Part shown: in pieces, positions 29,278 through 38,224 of the stretch
How positions within the stretch are numbered: position 1 is the stretch's first letter
Layout: every line of letters begins with the position of its first letter
Assembly: GCA_030530845.1 (NCBI GenBank)
Contig: JAUMUE010000009.1
Span: 1 to 47,535, forward strand
DNA from: Limosilactobacillus sp.
GTDB taxonomy: Bacteria > Bacillota > Bacilli > Lactobacillales > Lactobacillaceae
Reading direction: 5' to 3'
Length of the DNA stretch: 47,535 bases
Translations under genes and position numbers: made by a program
Notes under the pieces: generated by a model
Database searches by the model: none
What the model was told of the DNA's origin: nothing
Seen by the model: the letters and a program-made list of their open reading frames with translations, nothing else

Positions 29278-29967
29278 CTAGTGGCTTTCCACCTTGTATC
29301 CAACACCCCAGACAGTTTGGATAACCTTTTCGCCATTAGTAGCTTCTTCAATCTTGTCCCGCAAGTGGCTCACGTGAACCATGACAGTCTTTGCGGATAC
29401 AACACTTTCTTGCTGCCAAACACGTTCAAAAATATCATCAGCAGAGAAGACGCGGTTTGGGTGACTTGCCAGCAAGTACAAGATACCGAATTCGAGGGCA
29501 GTCAATTGGATAACGTCACCCTTGATCGTCTTAACTTCATGTGAATCCTTGTTGATAACCAGCGGACCGACGTTTAACACATCAGGACGGTCGTTGGTCA
29601 CTTCACCTTGGACACGGCGGAGCAATGACTTCACACGGGCCATAACTTCCAGCGGGTTGAATGGCTTAGTTACATAGTCATCCGCACCGGAAATAAGGCC
29701 TTGGATCTTGTCCATGTCCGCGGTCTTTGCAGAAAGAACCAGAATTGGAATATCGGAGTCTTTACGGACCTGCTTAATTACTTGCATCCCGTCCATTTCC
29801 GGCATCATCAGATCCAAGATCAACAGACCAACATCAGGATTGGTGTTGAGCTTGGTCAAGGCTTCCTTACCGTCATATGCAGAAAGTGGCTCGTAGCCTT
29901 CATTTCTGATGTAAATTTCTAGCAATTGAACAATTTCTTTATCGTCATCGACAACTAAAATTTTCAT
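29278..29967 (-). CDS. OmpR/VanR-family response regulator
   Basis: A receiver domain (residues 1-115) with acidic DDD at 7-9, phosphorylated Asp52 in ILDLMMPEMDG, and the KPF lysine is joined to a winged-helix OmpR-type DNA-binding domain (about 130-229, ending IQTVWGVGYKVE). It is 229 residues, normal for the family. It forms an operon with the kinase. A TATAAT -10 box lies at 30006-30011, just upstream. Targets cannot be told from the sequence. Confidence 0.94.
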   Translation of the reverse strand: MKILVVDDDKEIVQLLEIYIRNEGYEPLSAYDGKEALTKLNTNPDVGLLILDLMMPEMDGMQVIKQVRKDSDIPILVLSAKTADMDKIQGLISGADDYVTKPFNPLEVMARVKSLLRRVQGEVTNDRPDVLNVGPLVINKDSHEVKTIKGDVIQLTALEFGILYLLASHPNRVFSADDIFERVWQQESVVSAKTVMVHVSHLRDKIEEATNGEKVIQTVWGVGYKVESH

Positions 29968-30024
29968 TTTTTCGCCACTCCTAACTTTATATAGTCTATT
30001 TTCTCATTATAGCGAAATTTGTGC

Positions 30025-30070
30025 AAAAAAATCTTATCTACCATCCGCCTTAAGAAAACTTTAGGTAAGT
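30025..30070 (-). terminator. Possible terminator of the LCP gene
   Basis: CTTACC and GGTAGATAAG form an imperfect stem around an inner CTTAAG element on the minus strand. Seven T follow close to the end. The stem contains a bulge, so the call is weak. Confidence 0.45.
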
Positions 30071-30073
30071 GGT

Positions 30074-31078
30074 CTAATAATCTTCATCTACTGACTTTGT
30101 TTCTAATCCGAGGCTTTGACGTAAGACGTCAGATACCCGTTGTTGTTCGTCAGATGAAACAACTTCAAATGCTTGTCCACCAATGTTGCGACCTTCACCT
30201 TGTGCGTGGTCTTGGCTGACGTTCTTAGTAGCCTTGCGGTAGTGCTTAGCCAATGTCAACATGTCATCAAAGGTCAAGTCGGTCTTAGAAGAGTCAGAGA
30301 CAGACTTCAAGAACTTGCGGTTAAGTACAGTCTTGTAAGAAACGGACTTCTTCAAGAGTGCTGAGATAACCAGCTTTTGACGCTTTTGACGACCATAGTC
30401 ACCATCAGGGTCAGTGTAACGCATCCGGCTGAACTTAAGGGCTTCAGCACCGTCCAAGTGGTAGGTGTGGCCCTTAACGAATGAACTACCTTCGTAATCA
30501 AAGGTCAAAGGCGACTTCACGTCCACACCGCCGACTTGGTTGATGGCCTTCTTCAATCCACCCATGTTTACCAGAACGTAGAAGTCGATTGGTGTACCGA
30601 AGTGCTTTTGAAGGACGTTGATAGTTTCCTTAACGTTACCGTATGTGTAGGCAGCGTTAATCTTCGCTGGTGATTCACTTGGGTAGTCTGGCAAGTTGAC
30701 CTTCATATCACGAGGGATACTTACCAGCTTAGTCTTGTTGGTCTTAGGATTGATTGTCATAATCATGATCGTATCCGTACGACCCTTGTCTGAACGACCG
30801 AGCGCACCTGTATCTGTACCTAAGAGCAAGATGGATACTGGTTCACGCTTCTTCAAAACTTGGGCAGCGTTACGTTCACGCGTCGCACCTGAAGATGTGT
30901 ACATTTCATTAGTAGTTGAGCGGATGTTCCACCATGCAACACCTGCACAAACTAAAGCGATAATTCCGAGCGATGCAATGGCTGCCCAAAAAATCTTCCA
31001 GCCAAGGTGGCTCTTATGAATCCCGTCATTGTGTTCACGCACAGAACGGCGAGGTTCCCATTGATTTTGACTATTCAT
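30074..31078 (-). CDS. LytR-CpsA-Psr family cell-wall ligase
   Basis: LCP proteins attach teichoic acids or polysaccharides to peptidoglycan outside the membrane. The protein has 334 residues with one membrane helix at about 27-49 and an outside catalytic domain. Conserved blocks are LLLGTDTGALGRSDKGRTDT (74-93 region), LVSIPRDMKV, KINAAYTYG and FSRMRYTDPDGDYGRQ, which hold the Asp and Arg residues that bind the lipid pyrophosphate. It is monocistronic, next to the two-component system. Confidence 0.93.
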   Translation of the reverse strand: MNSQNQWEPRRSVREHNDGIHKSHLGWKIFWAAIASLGIIALVCAGVAWWNIRSTTNEMYTSSGATRERNAAQVLKKREPVSILLLGTDTGALGRSDKGRTDTIMIMTINPKTNKTKLVSIPRDMKVNLPDYPSESPAKINAAYTYGNVKETINVLQKHFGTPIDFYVLVNMGGLKKAINQVGGVDVKSPLTFDYEGSSFVKGHTYHLDGAEALKFSRMRYTDPDGDYGRQKRQKLVISALLKKSVSYKTVLNRKFLKSVSDSSKTDLTFDDMLTLAKHYRKATKNVSQDHAQGEGRNIGGQAFEVVSSDEQQRVSDVLRQSLGLETKSVDEDY

Positions 31079-31148
31079 AATTATCTCCCATCAATTTTGC
31101 TTATAACTTCCATTTTACCAGTTTATGAACGAAACTGCATTATTAGAA

Positions 31149-31183
31149 AGAAAAAGGCTCAAAGCCAATAATGACTTTGAGCC
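31149..31183 (-). terminator. Terminator of guaB
   Basis: GGCTCAAAG pairs perfectly with CTTTGAGCC across a ten-base loop and is followed by TTTTTCTTTC on the minus strand, 11 bases after the guaB stop. Confidence 0.9.
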
Positions 31184-31193
31184 AGAGAGATTT

Positions 31194-32339
<1,146 letters not shown>

Positions 32340-32369
32340 TCATACACACTCCTTCAATTTATTGGGTCA

Positions 32370-32398
32370 ATATTACTAGGAATTAGGATTAAAATCAA
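32370..32398 (-). promoter_or_regulatory. guaB promoter
   Basis: TTGATT (32393-32398) and TAATAT (32370-32375) are spaced by 17 bases on the minus strand. Confidence 0.7.
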
Positions 32399-32460
32399 GA
32401 AAAAATTAAGGATCCGATTGAGCTTCCTAAAAATCGTTCGAAACGTACTGCACATTTTCA

Positions 32461-32479
32461 ACGTTTAACTTTTAAACGT
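32461..32479. promoter_or_regulatory. Palindrome upstream of guaB (possible operator)
   Basis: ACGTTTAA and TTAAACGT form a perfect 8+3+8 inverted repeat about 65 bases upstream of the guaB -35 box. It has no T run, so it is not a terminator. It is a candidate regulator site; no factor is assigned. Confidence 0.45.
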
Positions 32480-32510
32480 CGCACAAAACACAACCAATGA
32501 ATTTATTTGT

Positions 32511-32548
32511 AAAAACAAAAAATGCACGTCCGCAAACGTGCATTTTCT
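32511..32548 (-). terminator. Terminator of the rsmG-to-DUF1129 operon
   Basis: ATGCACGT pairs perfectly with ACGTGCAT across a six-base loop and is followed by TTTTTTG on the minus strand, immediately after the DUF1129 gene. Confidence 0.9.
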
Positions 32549-32549
32549 C

Positions 32550-33299
32550 TTAACGACGGCGACGGTTAGGACCGTAAACGCCAGTAACGTTGTATTTATT
32601 TCTGAAGTACATGTCACCGATAAAGCCAATCGCACCAAAGATGATGTATACCCAGGCGTTCAAGCGAGGGTTGATGACATTTGGCAACCATGCGGCCATC
32701 ATGTAGATACCGAGCCATACGACCAGGCCGAGGGCGAGCAGGAGCATCTTCATCATCCCTGACTTGCCATTCTTGCGTCCCGGTTGGATCTGCGACATGA
32801 TGTAGCTGAACAAGAGACCACCGACAATCGCAACTAATACGATGGCAGTGATACCAGAGCTACCGTATTGCTTAGTCTTCAGGATTTCAGGTGACATCAA
32901 GAACATGATACCGTACATGAAAGTGAAGATACTGAAGAAGATCAGGGTGTTGTCAATTGCCAAAAGCTTCCAGGATCCTGGTACATTAGCAGTTTCCTTT
33001 GGCTTAGGGTTCTTCAATTCCTTTGCGTATTCAGTTGGTGTACCGAATAAGTTCTTGGCAGTTTGACCAGACTTTTGGCCTTCCAATAACTTTTCGACAG
33101 TTGCTTGGATCATTTCAGGTTGCTTTTCCTTAGCGACACCTTGGCGATCCAATTGCTTGTTTAATTGGTACATAAACTCTTCGTTCTTCCGGGTCAAACC
33201 GTACTTAGAAAAGCTCGTGCCCATTTCTTGACGCTGTTCTTTTTGGCGTTGCTTTTGCATTTCGCCAGCTTTAGCGTTACGTGGTTGTTCTTCGCTCAC
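32550..33299 (-). CDS. DUF1129 membrane protein
   Basis: This 249-residue protein has an N-terminal soluble part of about 105 residues (basic and glutamine-rich, with KNEEFMYQLNKQL) and then four to five membrane segments, ending in a basic tail GPNRRRR. The layout and context match DUF1129 proteins, which are common in lactobacilli next to ychF. The function is unknown. It is the last gene of the operon starting at rsmG, 42 bases after ychF. Confidence 0.85.
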   Translation of the reverse strand: MSEEQPRNAKAGEMQKQRQKEQRQEMGTSFSKYGLTRKNEEFMYQLNKQLDRQGVAKEKQPEMIQATVEKLLEGQKSGQTAKNLFGTPTEYAKELKNPKPKETANVPGSWKLLAIDNTLIFFSIFTFMYGIMFLMSPEILKTKQYGSSGITAIVLVAIVGGLLFSYIMSQIQPGRKNGKSGMMKMLLLALGLVVWLGIYMMAAWLPNVINPRLNAWVYIIFGAIGFIGDMYFRNKYNVTGVYGPNRRRR

Positions 33300-33341
33300 A
33301 GTAAAACTCCTCTCTGTAAATGAATCAAAATCGAATTGGGC

Positions 33342-34439
33342 TTAGACGTTGAAGCGGAATTCGACAATGTCACCATCTTGCATTACGTAGTCTTTACCTT
33401 CAAGACGAAGACGACCAGCTTCCTTAACAGCACTTTCTGAACCGTACTTGTCAAGGTCTTCAAAGCTCATGATTTCGGCACGGATAAAACCACGTTCAAA
33501 GTCAGAGTGAATGATACCGGCAGCTTGTGGAGCCTTGGTACCCTTACGGTAAGTCCAGGCACGAGTTTCCTTACCACCAGCAGTGAAGAAGGTTTCCAGA
33601 CCAAGCAACTTGTAAGCGGCACGGATCAGACGGTTCAGACCAGGTTCAGTAACACCTTCCATTTCGAGGAAGTCGGCCTTGTCAGCTTCGTCCATTTCAG
33701 AAATTTGTTCTTCAGCAGCTGCCGCAACACCGATAACTTCACCTTCGCCGTTAACGTGTTCACGGATCTTGTCCATGTACTTGTTGCTATCAGGATCAGC
33801 CATGTCTTCTTCAGCGATGTTAGCAACGTACAATACAGGCTTGCTGGTCAAGAGGAAGAGACCCTTAACAATCTTCTTTTCGGCATCGTTAAATTCGATA
33901 GTCCGAACACTCTTACCGTCTTCAAGCACTGGCTTGATCTTGTTCAAAACATCCAATTCAGCAAGTGCGTCCTTATCACGGCCCTTAGCAGCGCGTTGAA
34001 CCTTGCTGAGACGGTTGTTAACAGTATCCAAGTCGGCCATTACCAATTCCAGGTTGATGGTATCGATATCTTCAATTGGGTCCACCTTACCGGAAACACT
34101 GGTGATGTCGGTGTCATCAAATGCACGAACAACGTGAACGATGGCATCAGTTTGACGAATGTTTTCCAGGAACTTGTTACCAAGACCTTCACCCTTGCTA
34201 GCACCCTTAACGATACCGGCGATATCAGTAAATTCAAAAGTGGTTGGCACAACCTTCTTTGCTGGGATCAGTTCTTGGATCCGGTCGAGACGGTCATCTG
34301 GAACTTCAACCATACCCACGTTTGGATCGATTGTGGCGAATGGGTAGTTGGCCATTTCGGCTCCGGCCTTAGTGATTGCGTTAAACAAAGTGGACTTACC
34401 AACGTTTGGTAATCCAACAATACCTGCAGTTAATGACAT
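33342..34439 (-). CDS. ychF: Redox-regulated P-loop ATPase/GTPase YchF
   Basis: YchF is an Obg-type P-loop NTPase that binds ribosomes and prefers ATP. The 365-residue length is typical. G1 is GLPNVGKSTLFN (8-19), G3 is DIAG, and the last segment is the TGS-like domain ending DYVMQDGDIVEFRFNV. FFTAGGKETRAWTYRKGTKA is a conserved block. The plus strand holds a 301-codon open frame here, which I take as a shadow of codon bias. Confidence 0.96.
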   Translation of the reverse strand: MSLTAGIVGLPNVGKSTLFNAITKAGAEMANYPFATIDPNVGMVEVPDDRLDRIQELIPAKKVVPTTFEFTDIAGIVKGASKGEGLGNKFLENIRQTDAIVHVVRAFDDTDITSVSGKVDPIEDIDTINLELVMADLDTVNNRLSKVQRAAKGRDKDALAELDVLNKIKPVLEDGKSVRTIEFNDAEKKIVKGLFLLTSKPVLYVANIAEEDMADPDSNKYMDKIREHVNGEGEVIGVAAAAEEQISEMDEADKADFLEMEGVTEPGLNRLIRAAYKLLGLETFFTAGGKETRAWTYRKGTKAPQAAGIIHSDFERGFIRAEIMSFEDLDKYGSESAVKEAGRLRLEGKDYVMQDGDIVEFRFNV

Positions 34440-34469
34440 AAATTTTTCACTTTCCTTTTCTAATTAATA

Positions 34470-34673
34470 TTAATCTTCGTTTTCTTGCGGAGCTTTTTGA
34501 AGAACCTTCTTAAAGCCCTTATCAAACTTTTGCCGCGTTAACATTACGACATGACCGCATCCTTGACATTCAATCTTGATGTCGGCACCAACTCTGGTAA
34601 TTAACCAGCTGTTAGTTCCACAAGGGTGCGCTTTTTTCATCAGTACAACATCGCCCTTATCATAAGCAGCCAT
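34470..34673 (-). CDS. DUF951 family protein
   Basis: This 67-residue protein shows KGDVVLMKKAHPCGTNSW and IECQGCGHVVMLTRQKFDK, with three cysteines (CG and CxxCG patterns) that could bind metal. DUF951 proteins of unknown function commonly sit between parB and ychF in Firmicutes, as here. Spacing is 13 bases to parB and 30 to ychF. Confidence 0.9.
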   Translation of the reverse strand: MAAYDKGDVVLMKKAHPCGTNSWLITRVGADIKIECQGCGHVVMLTRQKFDKGFKKVLQKAPQENED

Positions 34674-34686
34674 ATGTAAGTTCCTC

Positions 34687-35574
34687 CTAGTCTAATGAAA
34701 TATCTAATAATTCTAAGATCCGCGTCAAGTCGTCGTTTGAAGTGTACGGAATTTCAATCTTACCGACACCATTCTTACGTCCTGGTGCAACAGAAACTTT
34801 TGTACCAAACTTGCTTTGGAGTTGTGATTCGGCTTCACGGATATATACAGGCTTCTTAGCACTCTTCTTTGCGGCCTTCTTCTTCGCATCACCGTTCATT
34901 TGAACCACAATTTCTTCTAATTGACGAACGGTCAGGTTATTTTCAATCGCACGCTTTGCCAAGGCAACCAGCTTGGTCTTGTCTTTCAACCCAAGGATGG
35001 TCCGCGCTTGTCCCATCGAAATCTTGCCTTCGTTTAGCGCATCCTTAATCAGGTCAGGCAAACCAAGCAAACGCAAGTAGTTAGCAATGTATGGACGACT
35101 CTTACCCAGGCGGTTAGCAACCTGTGCCTGAGTTAAAGAAAGCTTATCCATCAGAGTTTGATATGCTTGCGCTTCTTCTAATGGTGTCAGGTCTTCACGT
35201 TGCAAGTTTTCCAACACGGCAATTTCCATCATTTGTTCGTTCGTCATCTTACGAACAATCGCTGGAATTGTTTCTTGCTTTGCTAACTTGGAAGCGCGGA
35301 AACGACGCTCACCGGCAATTAATTCGTATCGTTCAACACTTTCATCAGGTTGACGCAAAATAACGGGTTGAAAGACCCCTGTTTCCTTAATCGAATCCGC
35401 TAATTCTTTCAACGCAGACTGATCAAACGTGCGCCGTGGTTGGTATGGGTTCGGACGGATCTTGGTTAATTCAATTTCTTGAACTGTTTCGCCTTGAACC
35501 GGTTCTTCAATGTTATTTTCTTCAAATAATGCCTCGATACCGCGACCGAGTCCACCAGTTTTACGCTTTGCCAT
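34687..35574 (-). CDS. parB: Chromosome-partitioning protein ParB (Spo0J)
   Basis: ParB binds parS near the origin, loads by a CTP-dependent clamp and recruits SMC. It has 295 residues: an N-terminal KTGGLGRGIEALF ParA-contact motif, the CTP-binding block LIAGERRFRA (85-94), the helix-turn-helix with GKSRPYIANYLRLLGLP, and a C-terminal dimerisation part. Residues at the sites that set DNA choice are Arg160, Tyr166, Gly171 and Gly188, of the parS type. Its start overlaps the parA stop by 14 bases. Confidence 0.96.
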   Translation of the reverse strand: MAKRKTGGLGRGIEALFEENNIEEPVQGETVQEIELTKIRPNPYQPRRTFDQSALKELADSIKETGVFQPVILRQPDESVERYELIAGERRFRASKLAKQETIPAIVRKMTNEQMMEIAVLENLQREDLTPLEEAQAYQTLMDKLSLTQAQVANRLGKSRPYIANYLRLLGLPDLIKDALNEGKISMGQARTILGLKDKTKLVALAKRAIENNLTVRQLEEIVVQMNGDAKKKAAKKSAKKPVYIREAESQLQSKFGTKVSVAPGRKNGVGKIEIPYTSNDDLTRILELLDISLD

Positions 35575-36331
35575 TATTAGCCAACACTTCCTTTGCTAAT
35601 GCTTTGTATACTTGAGCACCCTTGGAACGCTTGTCATAGTCAATAATCGCTAACCCGTGACTTGGGGCTTCAGACAAACGAACATTCCGTGGAATCACTG
35701 TTTCGTATACACGGTCACCAAAGAACTTCTTCACTTCTGCATTAACCTGTTGTCCAAGGTTTGTCCGCTTGTCATACATGGTTAACAGCACACCTTCGAT
35801 CTCGAGGTCTGCATTAAAGTGCTTTTGTACCAGCTTGATTGTGTTGAGCAATTGACTCAAACCTTCCATCGCGTAGTACTCACTTTGAACGGGGATCAAG
35901 ATCGAATCACAAGCTGTGAAGGCGTTAATCGTCAACAGTCCTAACGATGGTGGACAGTCGATCAAGATGAAATCATAATCATCCTTAACTTCACCAAATG
36001 CATCCTTCAAACGGGTTTCTCTGGCCATTAAATTAGTCAATTCAACCTCCGCACCTGATAAAGCGATGGTTGTTGGTGCGATATCCAACCCCTTGTGACT
36101 GGAGTGGCGGATGACATTTTTTAATGGTTCGTCATTGATCAAAACATCGTAGACACTCTTTTCGATGTCACGCTTTTCGACACCTAAACCACTTGTGGCA
36201 TTACCTTGTGGATCGAGATCGATCAATAAGACGCGTTGTTTTAATTCAGCGAGGCAGGCACCAAGATTGACACTCGTGGTGGTTTTACCAACGCCACCCT
36301 TTTGATTTGCTAATGCTATAACTGTACTCAT
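35561..36331 (-). CDS. parA: Chromosome-partitioning ATPase ParA (Soj)
   Basis: ParA is a deviant Walker ATPase that drives segregation and, in Bacillus, affects DnaA. The protein has 256 residues. The Walker A motif is KGGVGKTTTSVNLG near residue 11, Walker A' is LLIDLDPQGNATSGLG, and Walker B is FILIDCPPSLGLLT. GGGGGAAG precedes the ATG at 36331; the TTG one codon upstream is less likely. It is flanked by the two ParB-family genes. Confidence 0.96.
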   Translation of the reverse strand: MSTVIALANQKGGVGKTTTSVNLGACLAELKQRVLLIDLDPQGNATSGLGVEKRDIEKSVYDVLINDEPLKNVIRHSSHKGLDIAPTTIALSGAEVELTNLMARETRLKDAFGEVKDDYDFILIDCPPSLGLLTINAFTACDSILIPVQSEYYAMEGLSQLLNTIKLVQKHFNADLEIEGVLLTMYDKRTNLGQQVNAEVKKFFGDRVYETVIPRNVRLSEAPSHGLAIIDYDKRSKGAQVYKALAKEVLANNGKA

Positions 36332-36342
36332 CAATCTTCCCC

Positions 36343-37290
36343 CTACTGCTTCTTAGGAATTTCAATCACAAGTTGGTAGGTATTATCGTCATCAGTTTCC
36401 TTAGTCTTGACGGTAAAGCCACTGTCGGTTGCCAGCTTGATCGCTTTTTTAATGGTGTTAATTGCCAAACGAGAATCATTGATCTTCTTCGCTGGCTTGG
36501 TCTTAGCCTTGGCTTTCTTCGCAGTCTTCTTTGGTTCAGGAGCTGGTTGATCTTGTACCAGAGAAGCTTCAGGAGCCAGGTCTGCCATTGCCTTCTTCTT
36601 TGCTTCAGCCTTTTGCTTTGCGATTTCAGAAGGAAGTGGCCGACCTAATACACGTGCGACTTCATCTTCGGTTTGACGAACTGTCATCCGTTCATTAACA
36701 ACCTTCATCAGCATATCGCGTTGTTGCTTTTCATCCAGGTCAAGCATCGCACGACCATGACGTTCAGTAATGCGGTTGTCTAAGATAGCAGTTTGAACTG
36801 GCTTAATCAACTTCAGCAGACGGAGCTTGTTAGCCACGAATGATTGGCTCTTCCCCATCCCCTTTGCAAGAGCAGCTTGAGTCAAGTTGTTCAAGTCGAT
36901 CAAACGTTGGTATGCTTGTGCTTCTTCAACAGAGCTGAGTTGTGAACGTTGTAAGTTTTCAATCAACGCCAATGAAGCAGACTCTTGGTCCGTCATCTTC
37001 TCAACGATGGCTGGAGCTGCATCCCATTCCAACAACTTCATTGCACGGAAGCGTCGTTCACCAGCAATGATTTCGAATTTAGCAGGTTCATATTCACGGA
37101 GAATAATTGGTTGTAACAACCCATGTTGACTGATAGTTTCGGACAATTCACGAATACCATCTTTATCAAAAACTTGTCGTGGTTGGTAACGGTTTGGGAC
37201 AATCTGGTCTAACTTAATTTGAACTACCTTTTGATTGCTACCATTATCATTACCTTCACCTTTTCCAAAGTTAAATAATGAAAAAGCCAT
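36343..37290 (-). CDS. noc: Nucleoid occlusion protein Noc
   Basis: Noc is a ParB-family protein that binds NBS sites and the membrane to stop division over the nucleoid. It has 315 residues. The N-terminus MAFSLFNFGKGE could be the membrane-binding amphipathic helix. LIAGERR-type CTP block is IIAGERRFRAM; the HTH region is GKSQSFVANKLRLLKL. The four sites that separate ParB from Noc carry Gln149, Lys155, Lys160 and Arg177, the published Noc set. A K/A-rich linker (about 258-270) precedes the C-terminal domain. A perfect NBS lies upstream of this operon. Confidence 0.93.
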   Translation of the reverse strand: MAFSLFNFGKGEGNDNGSNQKVVQIKLDQIVPNRYQPRQVFDKDGIRELSETISQHGLLQPIILREYEPAKFEIIAGERRFRAMKLLEWDAAPAIVEKMTDQESASLALIENLQRSQLSSVEEAQAYQRLIDLNNLTQAALAKGMGKSQSFVANKLRLLKLIKPVQTAILDNRITERHGRAMLDLDEKQQRDMLMKVVNERMTVRQTEDEVARVLGRPLPSEIAKQKAEAKKKAMADLAPEASLVQDQPAPEPKKTAKKAKAKTKPAKKINDSRLAINTIKKAIKLATDSGFTVKTKETDDDNTYQLVIEIPKKQ

Positions 37291-37307
37291 AATTATTCCT
37301 CCTTAAT

Positions 37308-38033
37308 CTATTGAAGTGGTTTCTTGTTAGGTAAACCTGGACGACGTGGATATTTGCCAGGCGTTGATACTTCTTTGTCAATGATCACGATATTACGTGG
37401 CTCATCAGTTACGGGAAGCGTCAAAGACTTTTCGCACTGCACCTTACCACCCAATTCACGGATAGCAACCTGTGCATCAGCTAATTCTTCATCAGCGGCA
37501 CTTGCCTTATATGCGATGAATTCACCGCCAACACGGACTGCTGGCATGCACAATTCACTCAAGACACTAAGACGCGCAACTGCCCGTGCAGTAACGATAT
37601 CAAACTTCTCGCGGTATACGGACTTCTTCGCTGAAAAAGTTTCCGCACGGTCATGGACCAATTCAACTTCTTCTAACCCCAGTTGGTTAACCAAGTCAGC
37701 CAAGAAGTTAATCCGCTTGTTGAGGGAATCAACAATTGTAATTTTTAATTGTGGAAAGGCAATCTTAAGTGGAAGTGAAGGAAAGCCCGCACCGGCACCG
37801 ATGTCACACAGCGTGAGCGCTTCGGTTTGTAATCGTGGCTCCGCAATCGCACCCATCAATGAATCATAAAAGTGCTTTAAGTAGACATCCTTTTTCTCCG
37901 TAATCCGAGTCAAATTCACTTGTCGATTTGTCTCAACGAGTAGTTGGTAATACTCCTCAAACTGGCTCATTTGCCGATCAGTTAACTCAATTCCGTTATC
38001 AGAAAGAGTTTGCTTAAATTGTTCTGGATCCAT
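37308..38033 (-). CDS. rsmG: 16S rRNA (guanine527-N7)-methyltransferase
   Basis: RsmG (GidB) methylates G527 of 16S rRNA with S-adenosylmethionine. It has 241 residues: [20 protein letters not shown] near the N-terminus, the SAM motif [17 protein letters not shown] (about 94-110) and [18 protein letters not shown] lies nine bases before the ATG. It heads the operon rsmG-noc-parA-parB-DUF951-ychF-DUF1129; this order is typical near oriC. Here it is not followed upstream by mnmG, so the local order differs from Bacillus. Confidence 0.96.
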   Translation of the reverse strand: MDPEQFKQTLSDNGIELTDRQMSQFEEYYQLLVETNRQVNLTRITEKKDVYLKHFYDSLMGAIAEPRLQTEALTLCDIGAGAGFPSLPLKIAFPQLKITIVDSLNKRINFLADLVNQLGLEEVELVHDRAETFSAKKSVYREKFDIVTARAVARLSVLSELCMPAVRVGGEFIAYKASAADEELADAQVAIRELGGKVQCEKSLTLPVTDEPRNIVIIDKEVSTPGKYPRRPGLPNKKPLQ

Positions 38034-38051
38034 GGATTAACGCTCCTTTTT

Positions 38052-38072
38052 CGTGAAACATTTTGTTTCACG
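38052..38072. promoter_or_regulatory. Inverted parS half-sites at the rsmG operon start
   Basis: CGTGAAACA, TTT and TGTTTCACG form a perfect 9+3+9 inverted repeat. The two arms are the half-sites of parS (TGTTTCAC/GTGAAACA), but in the outward order. It lies just before the rsmG ribosome-binding site and at about +4 to +24 of the predicted transcript, so it could act as a DNA operator or an RNA hairpin. Confidence 0.6.
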
Positions 38073-38081
38073 TACTACTCT

Positions 38082-38110
38082 ACTTTAAACCAAATCACTG
38101 GTCCTTTCAA
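38082..38110 (-). promoter_or_regulatory. Promoter of the rsmG-noc-par operon
   Basis: TTGAAA (38105-38110) and TAAAGT (38082-38087) are spaced by 17 bases on the minus strand. No other promoter was seen within the operon. Confidence 0.6.
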
Positions 38111-38132
38111 CATTTTAAGGTTTAATTTAGCG

Positions 38133-38152
38133 ATTATTTCCCGGGAAATAAT
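38133..38152. promoter_or_regulatory. Noc-binding site (NBS)
   Basis: The 20-base sequence is a perfect palindrome. Its core ATTTCCCGGGAAAT (38136-38149) is identical to the consensus NBS described for Bacillus subtilis Noc. It lies about 25-45 bases upstream of the -35 box of the operon that encodes Noc. Confidence 0.85.
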
Positions 38153-38161
38153 TTCCGTTCC

Positions 38162-38208
38162 AAAAAAAAGCCCTAGGTTTGCAAAGCTGTATTCGCAAGC
38201 CTAAAGCT
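38162..38208 (-). terminator. Terminator of the oxidoreductase-hydrolase operon
   Basis: AGCTTTAGGCTTGC pairs with GCAAACCTAGGGCT (some G-T pairs, one mismatch) and is followed by eight T on the minus strand, 17 bases after the hydrolase stop. Confidence 0.85.
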
Positions 38209-38224
38209 ATGTAATCAAATGCTT

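Noticed and set aside
33507-34412. A 301-codon open frame on the plus strand opposite ychF
   Set aside because: It is fully antisense to a well-conserved gene, has no ribosome-binding site or recognisable domain, and similar long shadow frames occur opposite purD, purL and fhs because of codon bias.
36343-37290. A second parB
   Set aside because: Residues at the DNA-choice sites and the nearby NBS fit Noc better than ParB.
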